Origin: LMUY01 sp965198895
GTDB lineage: Bacteria; Pseudomonadota; Alphaproteobacteria; Acetobacterales; Acetobacteraceae
Assembly (NCBI GenBank): GCA_965198895.1
Contig: OZ240676.1
Span: 2,542,001 to 2,606,000, forward strand
Direction of reading: 5' to 3'
Length of the DNA stretch: 64,000 nucleotides
The position numbers were made by a program, and so were the translations under genes. Below are positions 50,385-61,447 of the stretch, piece after piece (position 1 is the stretch's first letter; each line of letters begins with the position of its first letter). Below the pieces are notes generated by a model. The model did no database searches. It was not told the origin of the DNA and saw only the letters and a list, made by a program, of their open reading frames with translations.

Positions 50385-51341
50385 TCAGACCGTCTTTAGA
50401 AAATCGCCGAGCTTCGTTACTGCCGTCGGCTTGTCCGTCTTGTCCAGCGCCGCCAGCTCCGCGGCCAACCGGTCCATTGCGGCCTCGTAGATCTGCCGCT
50501 CGCTGAAGCTCTGATCCGGCTGCCCCGCGTTGCGGTGCAGGTCGCGCACCACCTCAGCGATCGCGATCGGGTCGCCGCTGTTGATCTTGGCCTCGTACTC
50601 CTGCGCCCGGCGGGACCACATCGTGCGCTTGATCCGGGCGCGACCCTTGAGCACCGCCATCGCGTCGTCGAACATCTTGCGCGTCGCCAGCTTGCGAAGC
50701 CCAGCCGAACGCGCCTTCGACACCGGGACGCGCAACGTCATCCGGTTCTCCTCGAAGGTGATGTGGATCAGCTCCAGCTTGTGGCCGGCGATCTCCTCGG
50801 TCGCGATCCGCTCGACCTTGCCCACGCCGTGGGTCGGATAGACCACGTGGTCGCCCTCGTGGAAGATCTCCGCCTTGGCGGGCATGCGGGCATGGACGAT
50901 GGGGCGATTCGGCACGCCGGGCATGTGGCCGGGCATCCGCGGCGCCACCCGGTTGGACACGGGCGGAAGATCGTCCTCTTCCTCTTCTGCCTCCTCGGGC
51001 ACGACGGCGAGGTCCGCTTCGAGATCTTCCTCGGCGACGACGTCCTCGATGTCGGCGGCGGCAAGCGGGTCGATGTCAGACTCGCCGATCTCCGGCGCCA
51101 GGTCCGGGGCAGCGCCGGCCTCGTCCAGGGCGACGGGGTCTTCGGCGTCCAGCATGGGCTCGTCCAACTCCGCTGGAGCCTCTTTGGCGAGCGGGTCGGG
51201 AATGATCGTATCAGGAATGGTCTTCAACTCCGGTTTCTGCCTCACGGGCCTTGCAGGTTTCGCGGACGATGCGCGGTCCGACCCGGCGTTCGCCTTGCCG
51301 CTCGATTGCCGGCTTGCCCCGCCGGACGCTGATCCTGCCAT
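50385..51341 (-). CDS. CarD-family transcriptional regulator with long acidic N-terminus
   Basis: 318 aa from the ATG at 51341 (GGAGGG 7 nt upstream). The C-terminal 155 residues are a normal CarD/CdnL protein: EIFHEGDHVVYPTHGVGKVERIATEEI (Tudor-like RNAP-interacting domain), then RVPVSKARSAGLRKLATRK and the helical DNA-binding part RTMWSRRAQEYEAKINSGDPIAIAEVVRDLHR. The first 160 residues are Ser/Ala/Pro-rich then strongly acidic (EEAEEEEDDL), probably disordered. CdnL stabilises open complexes at rRNA and growth-related promoters. The extension is unusual for the family in size. Confidence 0.95.
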   Translation of the reverse strand: MAGSASGGASRQSSGKANAGSDRASSAKPARPVRQKPELKTIPDTIIPDPLAKEAPAELDEPMLDAEDPVALDEAGAAPDLAPEIGESDIDPLAAADIEDVVAEEDLEADLAVVPEEAEEEEDDLPPVSNRVAPRMPGHMPGVPNRPIVHARMPAKAEIFHEGDHVVYPTHGVGKVERIATEEIAGHKLELIHITFEENRMTLRVPVSKARSAGLRKLATRKMFDDAMAVLKGRARIKRTMWSRRAQEYEAKINSGDPIAIAEVVRDLHRNAGQPDQSFSERQIYEAAMDRLAAELAALDKTDKPTAVTKLGDFLKTV

Positions 51342-51514
51342 CGCCCTTCCCTCCAACACCAAACAAGGAGCGGGACATGGCAGACGCCTGCCAATCCCGT
51401 CCCCCGTGGTGGTCGTGGATAGGCACTCACCGGCGTGCAACCGGGCGCCCGAGCGATGCTATAGCACAAAAAAGGCAGATCGTCAGCCCTAAGGGCGGAC
51501 AGCCGCTCCCGGGT

Positions 51515-51841
51515 TCAGCCGGGTTCCGGCGAGAACAGCGCTTCCTTGCCGGGCTTGTCTTTCCACTCGTCGGCATCGGCCGGCGGCGTGCCCTTGCGGG
51601 TGATGTTCGGCCACTGCGTCGAGAACGTGCGATTGCGTTCCGCCCAGGCCGCCGCGCGGTCGTCGCTATCCGGCACGATCGCTTCCGCCGGGCATTCCGG
51701 CTCGCAAACGCCGCAATCGATGCATTCGTCGGGGTGGATCATCAACATGTTCTCGCCGACATAGAAACAGTCGACCGGACACACCTCGACGCAATCCATA
51801 TACTTGCATTTGATGCAGTTCTCAGTGACCACGTAGGTCAT
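51515..51841 (-). CDS. fdxA: 7Fe ferredoxin FdxA
   Basis: 108 aa from the ATG at 51841; another ATG at 51847 has a better placed GGAG. Two iron-sulfur motifs: CIKCKYMDCVEVCPVD and CIDCGVCEPECP, giving one 3Fe-4S and one 4Fe-4S cluster. The C-terminal extension DDRAAAWAERNRTFSTQWPNIT is the mark of alphaproteobacterial FdxA. Soluble electron carrier. It lies 56 nt from the S4-domain gene on the same strand and upstream of carD. Confidence 0.97.
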   Translation of the reverse strand: MTYVVTENCIKCKYMDCVEVCPVDCFYVGENMLMIHPDECIDCGVCEPECPAEAIVPDSDDRAAAWAERNRTFSTQWPNITRKGTPPADADEWKDKPGKEALFSPEPG

Positions 51842-51896
51842 ACGCATTTCGCTCCAACGACCAACAGGACTTGAGGTGGGCGGGTATGCCGCCGTT

Positions 51897-52193
51897 TCAT
51901 CCCTCACGCAAGCCGGGTTCGGTCACCTCCTCGTAGAGCAACCGGGCCTCCGGCGCCGGCCCGCGCCGCGCCGCCAGCCCCAGCACGCGGATCACCCGCA
52001 CGGTGCCGCCCGCTGGGAAGGTGAGCACGTCGCCGGGCCGCACCCGGGCGTGCGGCTTGTCGGTCGGCTGCCGGTTGATCCGAACGCCGCCCTCCGCCAC
52101 CCAGCCGGAACAGGCGGCCCGCACCTTCATGAACCGGGCGCACCACAGCCATTTGTCCAACCGCTGCCACGTTCGGTCCTCGGCCTCGCTCAT
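51897..52193 (-). CDS. S4-domain RNA-binding protein (Hsp15-like)
   Basis: 98 aa. RLDKWLWCARFMKVRAACSGWVAEGGVRINRQPTDKPHARVRPGD is an S4 domain, as in Hsp15 and YlmH-like proteins that bind stalled 50S or other structured RNA. It lies 3 nt after the helicase stop, so helicase and S4 genes are co-transcribed; this pairing is common in alphaproteobacteria and suggests a joint RNA role. Confidence 0.92.
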   Translation of the reverse strand: MSEAEDRTWQRLDKWLWCARFMKVRAACSGWVAEGGVRINRQPTDKPHARVRPGDVLTFPAGGTVRVIRVLGLAARRGPAPEARLLYEEVTEPGLREG

Positions 52194-52196
52194 GGG

Positions 52197-54692
52197 CTAG
52201 ACGAGCCGCAGTGACGCCAGAGCGGCGAACGGGCTGTCCACCCGCACCGGGACCGGCTTCGGCTCCGGACGGGCGCGGGTGGGCCGGCGGCCGCCATGGG
52301 CCACCAGCATCGGGGGCGCCGGCGGGCCGAACACGCCCGGTTCCAGCGTCACGCCGGGCACCACGCGGGCGCCCAGCGCGTGCAGCACCGGCGGCAGCAA
52401 CTCTCCCCGGATCGACAGGCGGGAGGCCAGATTGGGCGGCAACGCCGTCGCCCGCCGCCGCGTGGCATGCGCAAGTTCGGCAGCGATCCGCTCGGCGATG
52501 TCCAACCGCAGCAGCACCGGCCCGGCCTCGAACCACCCCAGCGCCGCGGCGACCCCGGGCGGCCAACTGGCCGGCACCGGCATCGACACCAGCCCGGGGG
52601 CTGGCAACTCCGGCGGCGGCAAGCGGTGCGCGACCGACCACAGGGTCGCCCGCAGCGCCATCGCCCGCGGCTTCAGCGCGGCGGGGCTGAACAGCCCGAA
52701 CCGCCCGGCCCGCACCCCCAGCAGCTTCAATCGCGCGCGCTCCGGCGGCGCCACCTGCACCGCCGGGGCCACGCCGCCCGCCTCGCTCAACTGGTGCAAG
52801 GGGCCGCGCAACGCCGGGTCGGCGACCGCGGCCAGGCGCAACACCGGCGCCAGCTCCGCCTCGATCGCGGCGGTGACATAGGCCTGCACGCGGACGCGGA
52901 CATGCTCCCGCCCGGCGCCGTCCAGATGTTCGCTGTCCAGCACCTCGACGGCCGGCCGCAGCATGGTGTTGCCAGGCCGTAGCCGCGCCACCTGGCCACC
53001 GCCCCAGGCGATCCGTCCATCCGGCGACAACACGAAGGCATCGTCCGCCGCCCCCACGAGCGCGTCGACCCGGCGTGGCATCTCCTGCCGCAACGCCCGG
53101 CGGGCCGCGCGCAGCACCAGGCGCTTCTCGTCCCCCACCGCCGCCGGGTCGGGCACGAACGCGAACCCTTCCACGTGCCCGACGGAGTGCCCCTCCACCA
53201 CCACCTCGCCCCGCGGCGTGACGGCGGACAGCAGGCTCTCGCCCTCGGTATTTTCCAGCCGGCGCAGCAGCAGGGTGGAGCGGCGGTCGACGAACCGGGC
53301 CGTCAGCTTCTCGTGCAGGGCGTCGGACAGCTTGTCCTCCACCGCCCGCGCCCGCTCCGCCATGCCGGCGGCGTCGCGCACCCAGTCCGGCCGGGCGGCG
53401 ATGTAGGACCACACGCGCACCCCCGACAGGCGCTGCATCAGCGTGTCGATGTCGCCCTCCGAGTGGTCCAAGGCCGCTACCTGGCCGTCCAGCCAGTCGG
53501 CGGGCAGATAGCCTTCCCGCGCCAGGTGGCCGAACACGCGGGCGCAGAACCGGGCGTGGCTGTCATCGGCCAGCTTGCGGAAATCCGGGATCTGGCAGGT
53601 GTCCCACAGCGTCCGCACCATGCGCCGCCCACTGGCCATGCGGCGAATGTCGTCCTCCCGCGACAAGGCCTCGAGCGTCTCCAGGTCCGACGCATCGCGC
53701 CCCCGGATCAACCCCGGGCGCGGCGGCGGCGCCTGCAAGCTGCCCAGCAGGGCGTCGATATGGGTGAATTCCAGGTCGCTGTTGCGCCAGGCCAACTGCT
53801 CCAGCGGCTCGAACCGGTGGTTCTCCACGGCGTCGGCCAGTTCCTGGTCGATCGGCGCGCAGCCGGCGGTGGTGCCGAACGTGCCGTCCCGCATGCCGCG
53901 CCCGGCCCGGCCCGCGATCTGCGCCACTTCGGACGCCGCCAGCCGGCGCGGGCGGTGGCCGTCGAACTTGCCCAGCCGCGCGAAGGCGACATGGTCCACG
54001 TCCATGTTCAGCCCCATGCCGATCGCATCGGTCGCGACCAGGAAGTCGACTTCCTTCTCCTGATACAGCGCCACCTGAGCATTCCGCGTCCGGGGCGACA
54101 GCCGGCCCATCACCACCGCACAGCCGCCCCGCCGCCGCCGGATCAACTCCGCGATCGCGTAGACCTCGCCCGCCGAGAACGCGACCACGGCCGTGCGCGG
54201 CGGCAGGCGCACCAATTTCTCCGGCCCGGCGAACGTGAGCTGCGACAGCCGCGGCCGCGTCTCCACCTCCGCCTGCGGCACCAGGCGCTGCAGCAGCGGG
54301 CGGATGGTTTCGGCACCCAGGAACATCGTCTCCACCATGCCGCGCGCGTGCAGCAGGCGGTCGGTGAAGATGTGCCCCCGGTCGGCATCGGCACACAGCT
54401 GGATCTCGTCCACCGCCACGAACTCGGCCGCCCGGTCGAGCGGCATCGCCTCCACCGTGCACGCATACCAGCGCGCGTCGGGCGGCACGATCTTCTCCTC
54501 CCCGGTGATCAGGGCGACGTTCTTGACGCCCTTGCGGGCCACCATGCGGTCGTAATTTTCACGCGCGAGCAGGCGCAGCGGAAAACCGATGATCCCCGAC
54601 GAATGCGCGAGCAACCGCTCGATCGCAAGATGGGTCTTGCCCGTGTTCGTCGGCCCGAGCACGGCCTTCACACGGGAGGGAAAGCCCGACAT
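52197..54692 (-). CDS. SUV3-like superfamily 2 RNA/DNA helicase
   Basis: 831 aa from the ATG at 54692. Motif I GPTNTGKTH, motif II VDEIQ (DExH variant), motif III-like FLGAETIRPLL, and motif VI QIAGRAGRG. This is the helicase-conserved C-terminal family related to mitochondrial SUV3. The C-terminal 400 residues are Arg/Ala/Pro-rich and not assignable by eye. In mitochondria SUV3 unwinds RNA for the degradosome; in alphaproteobacteria the role is unknown. Adjacent S4 gene supports an RNA function. It is divergent from the M17 aminopeptidase gene with an 85-nt gap. Confidence 0.92.
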   Translation of the reverse strand: MSGFPSRVKAVLGPTNTGKTHLAIERLLAHSSGIIGFPLRLLARENYDRMVARKGVKNVALITGEEKIVPPDARWYACTVEAMPLDRAAEFVAVDEIQLCADADRGHIFTDRLLHARGMVETMFLGAETIRPLLQRLVPQAEVETRPRLSQLTFAGPEKLVRLPPRTAVVAFSAGEVYAIAELIRRRRGGCAVVMGRLSPRTRNAQVALYQEKEVDFLVATDAIGMGLNMDVDHVAFARLGKFDGHRPRRLAASEVAQIAGRAGRGMRDGTFGTTAGCAPIDQELADAVENHRFEPLEQLAWRNSDLEFTHIDALLGSLQAPPPRPGLIRGRDASDLETLEALSREDDIRRMASGRRMVRTLWDTCQIPDFRKLADDSHARFCARVFGHLAREGYLPADWLDGQVAALDHSEGDIDTLMQRLSGVRVWSYIAARPDWVRDAAGMAERARAVEDKLSDALHEKLTARFVDRRSTLLLRRLENTEGESLLSAVTPRGEVVVEGHSVGHVEGFAFVPDPAAVGDEKRLVLRAARRALRQEMPRRVDALVGAADDAFVLSPDGRIAWGGGQVARLRPGNTMLRPAVEVLDSEHLDGAGREHVRVRVQAYVTAAIEAELAPVLRLAAVADPALRGPLHQLSEAGGVAPAVQVAPPERARLKLLGVRAGRFGLFSPAALKPRAMALRATLWSVAHRLPPPELPAPGLVSMPVPASWPPGVAAALGWFEAGPVLLRLDIAERIAAELAHATRRRATALPPNLASRLSIRGELLPPVLHALGARVVPGVTLEPGVFGPPAPPMLVAHGGRRPTRARPEPKPVPVRVDSPFAALASLRLV

Positions 54693-54777
54693 GAGGCAAT
54701 GGTTGGGCCTCCCGCCGGCAAATGCAAGCGCTCGCCCAACGCTTGTCATCACGCGGCGAGTGGCTCAGAACGCAACG

Positions 54778-56145
54778 ATGTTCGACCGTGACCTGGACTG
54801 CCTGGCCGAGCCGGGTACGCCCGGCCTTCCCGTTCACGCGCTCCGCCCCGCCGGGCTCGACGCGTTCCTCGCCACCTCCCCGCACGCGGCCTTCCTGCGC
54901 GCCGGCGGGTTCACCGCGGCCGCTGGGGAGCTGCGCCTGCTGCCCGGCGGCGACGGGGTGGAAGGCGCCGTGTTCGGCCTCGGCGACCGGGCGGACCCGC
55001 ACGTGTTCGGCTCCCTCCCGGCAGCCCTCCCCTCGGGCGTGTGGCGCATCGAACCCGGCGAGTTTGCGCCCGCCGACGCCACCCTCGGCTTCTGCCTGGG
55101 CGCCTACCAGTTCACCACCTTCAAGCCCGCCCGCGTCCTCGCCACCCTGGCCGCCTTGCGCGGGCCCGAAACCGACGCGGCGCGCGCCACCTGGCTGGTG
55201 CGCGACCTCATCAACACACCGGCCGACCGCCTCGGCCCGGCCGAACTCGCTGCCGCCCTCGTCACCGTCGGCGAGGCATTCGGCGCCGCTACCAGCCTCG
55301 TCACCGGCGCGGATTTGGCCCGCGAGTATCCGACCATCGCGGCGGTGGGCGCCGGGTCCGACCGCCCGGCGGTGGTGGCGACCCTGCGCTGGCAGGGCAG
55401 CACCGCCGCGCCCGACGCAAAGCTCGTGTCGCTGTGCGGCAAGGGCGTCTGCTTCGACACCGGCGGCTACGACCTCAAGACGTCCGCCGGCATGCTCCGG
55501 ATGAAAAAGGACATGGGCGGCGCCGCCATCATGCTGGGCCTGGCCCGCATCATCATGGCGGCGGACCTGCCGGTGCGCCTGGTGCTCCGCCTCGGTTGCG
55601 TGGAGAACAGCGTCTCCGGCCACGCGATGCGCCCGTCCGACGTGCTGACCACCCGGCGCGGCTTGCACGTGGAAATCGGCAACACCGACGCCGAGGGCCG
55701 GCTCGTGCTGTGCGACCTACTGGCCGAGGCGTCCGACGAAGCGCCGGCCGTGCTGTTCGATGCGGCCACGCTGACAGGAGCGGCGCGCGTGGCGCTCGGC
55801 CCGGAATTACCAGCAATGTTTTGTAATAATGACGCACTCGCCGCGGCAATGCTGGAGGCAGGAACCGCTCTACACGATCCAGTCTGGCGGTTGCCGTTGT
55901 GGCCCGGTTACGATCCGTGGCTGTCGAGCCGGGTTGCAGACCTAAACAATGTTGGTTCGAAGCCCATGGCAGGGGCGATCATTGCTGCTCTGTTTCTTCA
56001 ACGTTTCGTGAGTGGCTCGACTCCTTGGTTACATCTTGACACTTATGCGTGGAACGATTCGACCACTGCTGGCAGGCCTGAAGGCGGGGAAGCCCAGGCT
56101 ATTCGCGCAGCATTTAGCGCAATCTCAAAGTTTGTTCATGCTTGA
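54778..56145 (+). CDS. M17 leucyl aminopeptidase family protein, mosaic 3' end
   Basis: 455 aa from the ATG at 54778. Zinc/Mn site: LCGKGVCFDTGGYDLK, KKDMGGAA, ENSVSGHAMRPSDV and the NTDAEGRL signature are all present, so it is expected to be an active metallo-aminopeptidase (PepA/PepB-like). The C-terminal LPLWPGYDPWLSSRVADLNNVGSKPMAGAIIAALFLQRFV is normal for the family. From about 55805 to the stop, third positions shift sharply to A/T and codon choice changes, while the reading frame and homology continue. This suggests replacement of the 3' third by recombination. Start has no strong ribosome binding site. Confidence 0.93.
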   Translation: MFDRDLDCLAEPGTPGLPVHALRPAGLDAFLATSPHAAFLRAGGFTAAAGELRLLPGGDGVEGAVFGLGDRADPHVFGSLPAALPSGVWRIEPGEFAPADATLGFCLGAYQFTTFKPARVLATLAALRGPETDAARATWLVRDLINTPADRLGPAELAAALVTVGEAFGAATSLVTGADLAREYPTIAAVGAGSDRPAVVATLRWQGSTAAPDAKLVSLCGKGVCFDTGGYDLKTSAGMLRMKKDMGGAAIMLGLARIIMAADLPVRLVLRLGCVENSVSGHAMRPSDVLTTRRGLHVEIGNTDAEGRLVLCDLLAEASDEAPAVLFDAATLTGAARVALGPELPAMFCNNDALAAAMLEAGTALHDPVWRLPLWPGYDPWLSSRVADLNNVGSKPMAGAIIAALFLQRFVSGSTPWLHLDTYAWNDSTTAGRPEGGEAQAIRAAFSAISKFVHA

Positions 56146-56322
56146 GCAATGAACGGACCTGTTTAGTAACGTCATTGGCATTTAAACTTATGCCGTAGAA
56201 GTAGTTATGGCTTCGACGGCACTTGCTATGACAGCTTGCAGATACCCGATCAGGCATGTGCAGAATCACCAGTGGCCCCGCGCGGACCCGATCCGTTGCG
56301 GGGTTGAAAAGGACGTAGGATC
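56146..56322. other. 177-nt A/T-richer spacer
   Basis: The first 75 nt continue the low-GC composition of the preceding 3' end; normal high GC returns around 56260. I see no gene; it probably holds the marR promoter. Confidence 0.5.
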
Positions 56323-56721
56323 ATGGCGACACAATCTTCCGCTGACCAGCTCGTCGGCATTCTTCGCGACACCGTGGTGGCCCTCGTGCGGCGCGACGGC
56401 CCGGATCTTTCGGCGCGGCAGCTCGGCGTATTCCTGACCTGCTACCTGCAGGAAGGCGCCCACACCGTGCGCGGCCTCGCGGCGGAGCTCAATGTGTCGA
56501 AGCCCGCGATCACCCGTGCGCTCGACCGGCTCGGCGAGTTGGACCTTGCCCGCCGCAAGGTCGACCCGTCGGACCGCCGGAGCGTGCTCGTACAGCGCAC
56601 GCTGAAGGGTGCTGCGTTCCTCCGCGACATGCGCTCGATCATGTCCGAAGCTCACGCCCCAGCCCGCAAGAACGGCGCCTCGCAGGCCGAGCCGTCGTCC
56701 CGCAAGGCCATGCACGGCTAA
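56323..56721 (+). CDS. MarR-family transcriptional regulator
   Basis: 132 aa. Winged HTH: LSARQLGVFLTCYLQEGAHTVRGLAAELNVSKPAITRALDRLGELDLARRKVDPSDRRSVLVQRTLKGAAFL matches MarR, including the DxRS wing (DPSDRRSV). The C-terminal 30 residues are polar and low complexity. AGGA lies 3-4 nt before the ATG (GTAGGATCATG). Target unknown; the adjacent genes (aminopeptidase, thiC) give no clear hint. Confidence 0.92.
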   Translation: MATQSSADQLVGILRDTVVALVRRDGPDLSARQLGVFLTCYLQEGAHTVRGLAAELNVSKPAITRALDRLGELDLARRKVDPSDRRSVLVQRTLKGAAFLRDMRSIMSEAHAPARKNGASQAEPSSRKAMHG

Positions 56722-56732
56722 CCAGTCTTCCT

Positions 56733-56769
56733 CTCCCTCTCCCCTAGCGGGAGAGGGCCTGGGTGAGGG
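56733..56769. repeat. REP-like palindrome, family C
   Basis: CTCCCTCTCCCCTAGCGGGA then GAGGGCCTGGGTGAGGG. Stem CCCTCTCCC(CTAGC)GGGAGAGGG plus the tail. A partial second arm (CCCTCACCCGCCGGGC) lies at 56802-56817 in the opposite sense. It sits between marR and the TPP riboswitch. Confidence 0.85.
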
Positions 56770-56880
56770 CCGCCAACGCTCGGTCCAGCTGTCGAGCAGC
56801 CCTCACCCGCCGGGCATTATCGTCCCTGTGGATTTCGTACATTGACATAGCCGACCCGGCGGCAGACCCTTTCTCTGCCA

Positions 56881-56989
56881 AGGGGAGCCTCCATAGGGGC
56901 TGAGATACCGTTGGCGACCGACCCTGAACCGGGTCGGACGCCGCACGGGGACCCTCGACCTGATCCGGATCATGCCGGCGTAGGGATGG
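56881..56989 (+). promoter_or_regulatory. TPP riboswitch (THI element)
   Basis: Consensus blocks in order: AGGGGAGCCTCCATAGGGGC with CTGAGATACC (P2/P3 start), a variable arm with GACCCTGAACCGGGTC hairpin, then ACCCTCGACCTGATCCGGAT and CATGCCGGCGTAGGGATGG. It lies 52 nt upstream of thiC. Binding of thiamine pyrophosphate should lower thiC expression, probably by hiding the GGGGAG ribosome binding site at about 57030-57035. Confidence 0.95.
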
Positions 56990-57041
56990 GACGCTTGTTT
57001 GCACAAGATGCCCCTGTTCCGCGGCGAAAGGGGAGTGACCA

Positions 57042-58876
<1,835 letters not shown>

Positions 58877-58880
<4 letters not shown>

Positions 58881-59722
58881 CCCCGGAGGACGCCCGAGCC
58901 CAAGCGCGGCTTGCCCTCGACGCGATCGGCCAGATCCCGGATGGCGAACTGGATCTGGCCGGAGCCGCACTGCAACTCGCGCGCATCGACGCACCCGAAG
59001 CGGACTGGAACGTCGCGGGCGCTCACTTGTCGGACCTGGCACGCGATGCCGTGGCGATGGCCGGCGAGCGGCCCGGCGATGACCCCTCTGTCCGCGCCGG
59101 CGCGTTGGCCGGGCTGATGGTCGGGCGCTGGCGCTACACCGGTGATCGCGACACGTACGACGACCTCTCCAACGCCAATCTGATCCGCGTGATCGAGCGC
59201 CGCCGTGGATTGCCGGTGGCGCTCGGCGTGCTGTGGCTGCACTGCGCCCGTGCCGCCGGATGGGAGGCATTCGGCGTCGATTTCCCGGGCCATTTCATGA
59301 TCGCCCTGCCGGGCCGCAAAGGCCAACTCGTGCTGGACCCGTTCGACGGCGGTCAACCGGTTGATGCCCGGATGTTGCGCGCCATGATCAAGCGCATGGA
59401 GGGGCCGACGGCGGAACTGCGCCCCGGCCTGCTCGCGCCGCTGGGGGGCCGGGGCGTGCTGCTGCGGTTGCAGAACAACATCAAGGTCCGCCGCGTCGAA
59501 GCCGGCGACACCATCGGCGGCCTCGCGGTGCTGGAAGACATGATCCGCATCGCCCCCGACCACGCGACACTGTGGCGAGAGGCGGCGATGGTGAACCAGC
59601 AGCTCGATCACGTCGGTGCCGCCCTTCGGTGTTACGAGCGTTTCCTGGACTTGGTGCCCGAGGGCGAAGCGGCCGGCCGGGTGCGAAATGCAATGGAAGA
59701 GTTGCGCGCCAGGCTGAACTGA
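58877..59722 (+). CDS. SirB1-family transglutaminase-like/TPR protein
   Basis: 281 aa from a GTG overlapping the thiC stop. The N-terminal transglutaminase-like domain (SirB1) shows NLIRVIERRRGLPVALGVLWLHCARAAGWEAFGVDFPGHFMI, with Cys/His residues that could be catalytic. The C-terminus has a TPR-like pair (IAPDHATLWREAAMVNQQLDHVGAALRCYERFLDLVPEGEAAGR). SirB1 proteins are widespread, function unknown. Co-translation with thiC is likely fortuitous. Confidence 0.9.
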
Positions 59723-59736
59723 TCTGCACTATACCC

Positions 59737-59810
59737 GTAGGGTGGGATGCGCTTTGGCATCCCACCACCGCGCGCATGATGGCGGGATGCCAAAGCGCAT
59801 CCCACCCTAC
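59737..59810. repeat. REP-like inverted repeat, family B (perfect 27-bp arms)
   Basis: Arms 59737-59763 and 59784-59810 are exact inverted copies: GTAGGGTGGGATGCGCTTTG then GCATCCC. Spacer 20 nt. The same arm with a compensated two-base change is at 13792-13821. Confidence 0.92.
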
Positions 59811-59836
59811 GACGACAGGTGCAGGGGACAGCGCGC

Positions 59837-61447
59837 ATGATCCAGGCGGAATACGACTACATCATCATCGGCGCCGGGTCGGCTGGCGCCGTGCTGGCCG
59901 CGCGGCTGAGCGAGAATCCCGCAACGCGCGTGCTGCTGCTGGAGGCGGGCCGCGACATGCGCTCGGCCGACACGCCGGAGCACATCAGCATCCCCAACCC
60001 GATGGCCGCGATTGGCGACGACGACTATCGCTGGCCGCAACTGCTCGCCCGCCGCACCGAACGGCAGGAACCGAGGCTGCTCTGGCGAGGCCGCGCGATG
60101 GGCGGCAGCTCCACCATAAACGGCCAGATCGCCATCCGTGGCGTGCCCGACGATTTCGAGCGCTGGGTCGCGATGGGCTGCGACGGCTGGGGCTGGGCGG
60201 ACATGCTGCCGTATTTCTGCAAGCTGGAGACCGACAAGAACTTCCCCGACGCCCCCTATCACGGCGCCAGCGGCCCGATCCCGGTCTATCGCGCGCCGAT
60301 CCCGGATTGGGGCGACGTGGACCGTGCCTTGCGTGAATCCTCATTAGGCCTGGGCTACGGCTGGTGTGAGGATCACAACGCCCCCGAAGGCACCGGTGCG
60401 TCACCGTACGCCATCAACAGCATCGCCGGCCGCCGGGTCTCCACCAATGACGGCTACCTGGAGCCCGCCCGCGGCCGCGCCAATTTGGACATCGTCGGCG
60501 GCGCCCTGGTCGACGCGCTGCTGATGGAGGGCAACCGCCCCCACGCCTCGGGCGTGCGCGTCAGCGTCGGCGGCCAGATGCATTCGCCACGCGTGAGCCG
60601 GGAGGTGATCCTGTGCGCCGGCGCCATCCACTCCCCCGCCATCCTGCAACGTTCCGGTATCGGTCCGGCCGCTTTGCTGCAAAGCCTCGGCATTCCGGTC
60701 CGTGCCGACCGCCCGGTCGGTGAGGGGTTGCTCGACCACCCGATCATGGCGGCGCTGCTCCACTTGCGCCCGCATGCGCGCGTCGACACGCTGATGCATC
60801 GCCACACCAATTGCTGCCTGCGCTACAGCTCGGGCCTGGCCGGCGCGGGCGAGAACGACATGATCATGATCGCCGGCAACATGGCGGGCGCCGCGCTGGG
60901 CAAGGGCGCGCCCGATTCCACAAAGGGCCGCATCGCCGTCTCCGTCTACCAGGCCTGGAGCCGCGGCCACGTCCGCATCACCACGCCCGACCCGGCGATC
61001 GACCCGGCGATCGAGGAACGCATGCTGTCCGACGAGCGCGACCTGGTCCGCATGCGCGACGGTGTCCGCCGTCTGCGCGAGATCTGCCGGCACGAGGGTG
61101 TCACGTCGGTGGCGGATCGCGTGGAATACGGCCTGACTGGCATCTCGATGGAGCACGAACTGCAGGGCACCGAGTTGGACGATTGGTTGTTCGCCGAATG
61201 CTCCGACGCGCAGCACGCCAGCGGCACCTGCCGCATGGGCGACCCGGCCGATCCGCTCGCCGTGGTGGACCTCGAGTGCCGCGTGATCGGCGTCACCGGC
61301 CTGCGCGTGATCGACGCTTCCATCATGCCCGAAGTCCCCCGCGCAAATACGCACCTCACCACGGTCGCCATCGCCGAAAAAATGTCCGCCTACCTAACCT
61401 CCCCTGCGTCTTCTCCCTCTCCCGCGGGCGGGAGAGGGCCGGGGTGA
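59837..61447 (+). CDS. GMC-family FAD oxidoreductase
   Basis: 536 aa. FAD motif YDYIIIGAGSAGAVLAARLSE at the start; GMC signature 1 LLWRGRAMGGSSTINGQIAIRG; signature 2 ILCAGAIHSPAILQRSGIGP. The active-site His is in DAQHASGTCRMG and the second residue is Asn in VPRANTHLTTVAIAEKM. Choline or alcohol dehydrogenases are the nearest types; substrate unknown. After the conserved end the frame runs 17 more residues into a REP element (LTSPASSPSPAGGRGPG), an added tail. Start ATG 59837. Confidence 0.93.
   Translation: MIQAEYDYIIIGAGSAGAVLAARLSENPATRVLLLEAGRDMRSADTPEHISIPNPMAAIGDDDYRWPQLLARRTERQEPRLLWRGRAMGGSSTINGQIAIRGVPDDFERWVAMGCDGWGWADMLPYFCKLETDKNFPDAPYHGASGPIPVYRAPIPDWGDVDRALRESSLGLGYGWCEDHNAPEGTGASPYAINSIAGRRVSTNDGYLEPARGRANLDIVGGALVDALLMEGNRPHASGVRVSVGGQMHSPRVSREVILCAGAIHSPAILQRSGIGPAALLQSLGIPVRADRPVGEGLLDHPIMAALLHLRPHARVDTLMHRHTNCCLRYSSGLAGAGENDMIMIAGNMAGAALGKGAPDSTKGRIAVSVYQAWSRGHVRITTPDPAIDPAIEERMLSDERDLVRMRDGVRRLREICRHEGVTSVADRVEYGLTGISMEHELQGTELDDWLFAECSDAQHASGTCRMGDPADPLAVVDLECRVIGVTGLRVIDASIMPEVPRANTHLTTVAIAEKMSAYLTSPASSPSPAGGRGPG

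Noticed and set aside
51904..53412. 502-aa Gly/Arg/Ala frame overlapping the helicase and S4 genes
   Set aside because: Low-complexity alternate frame; both real genes have clear domains.
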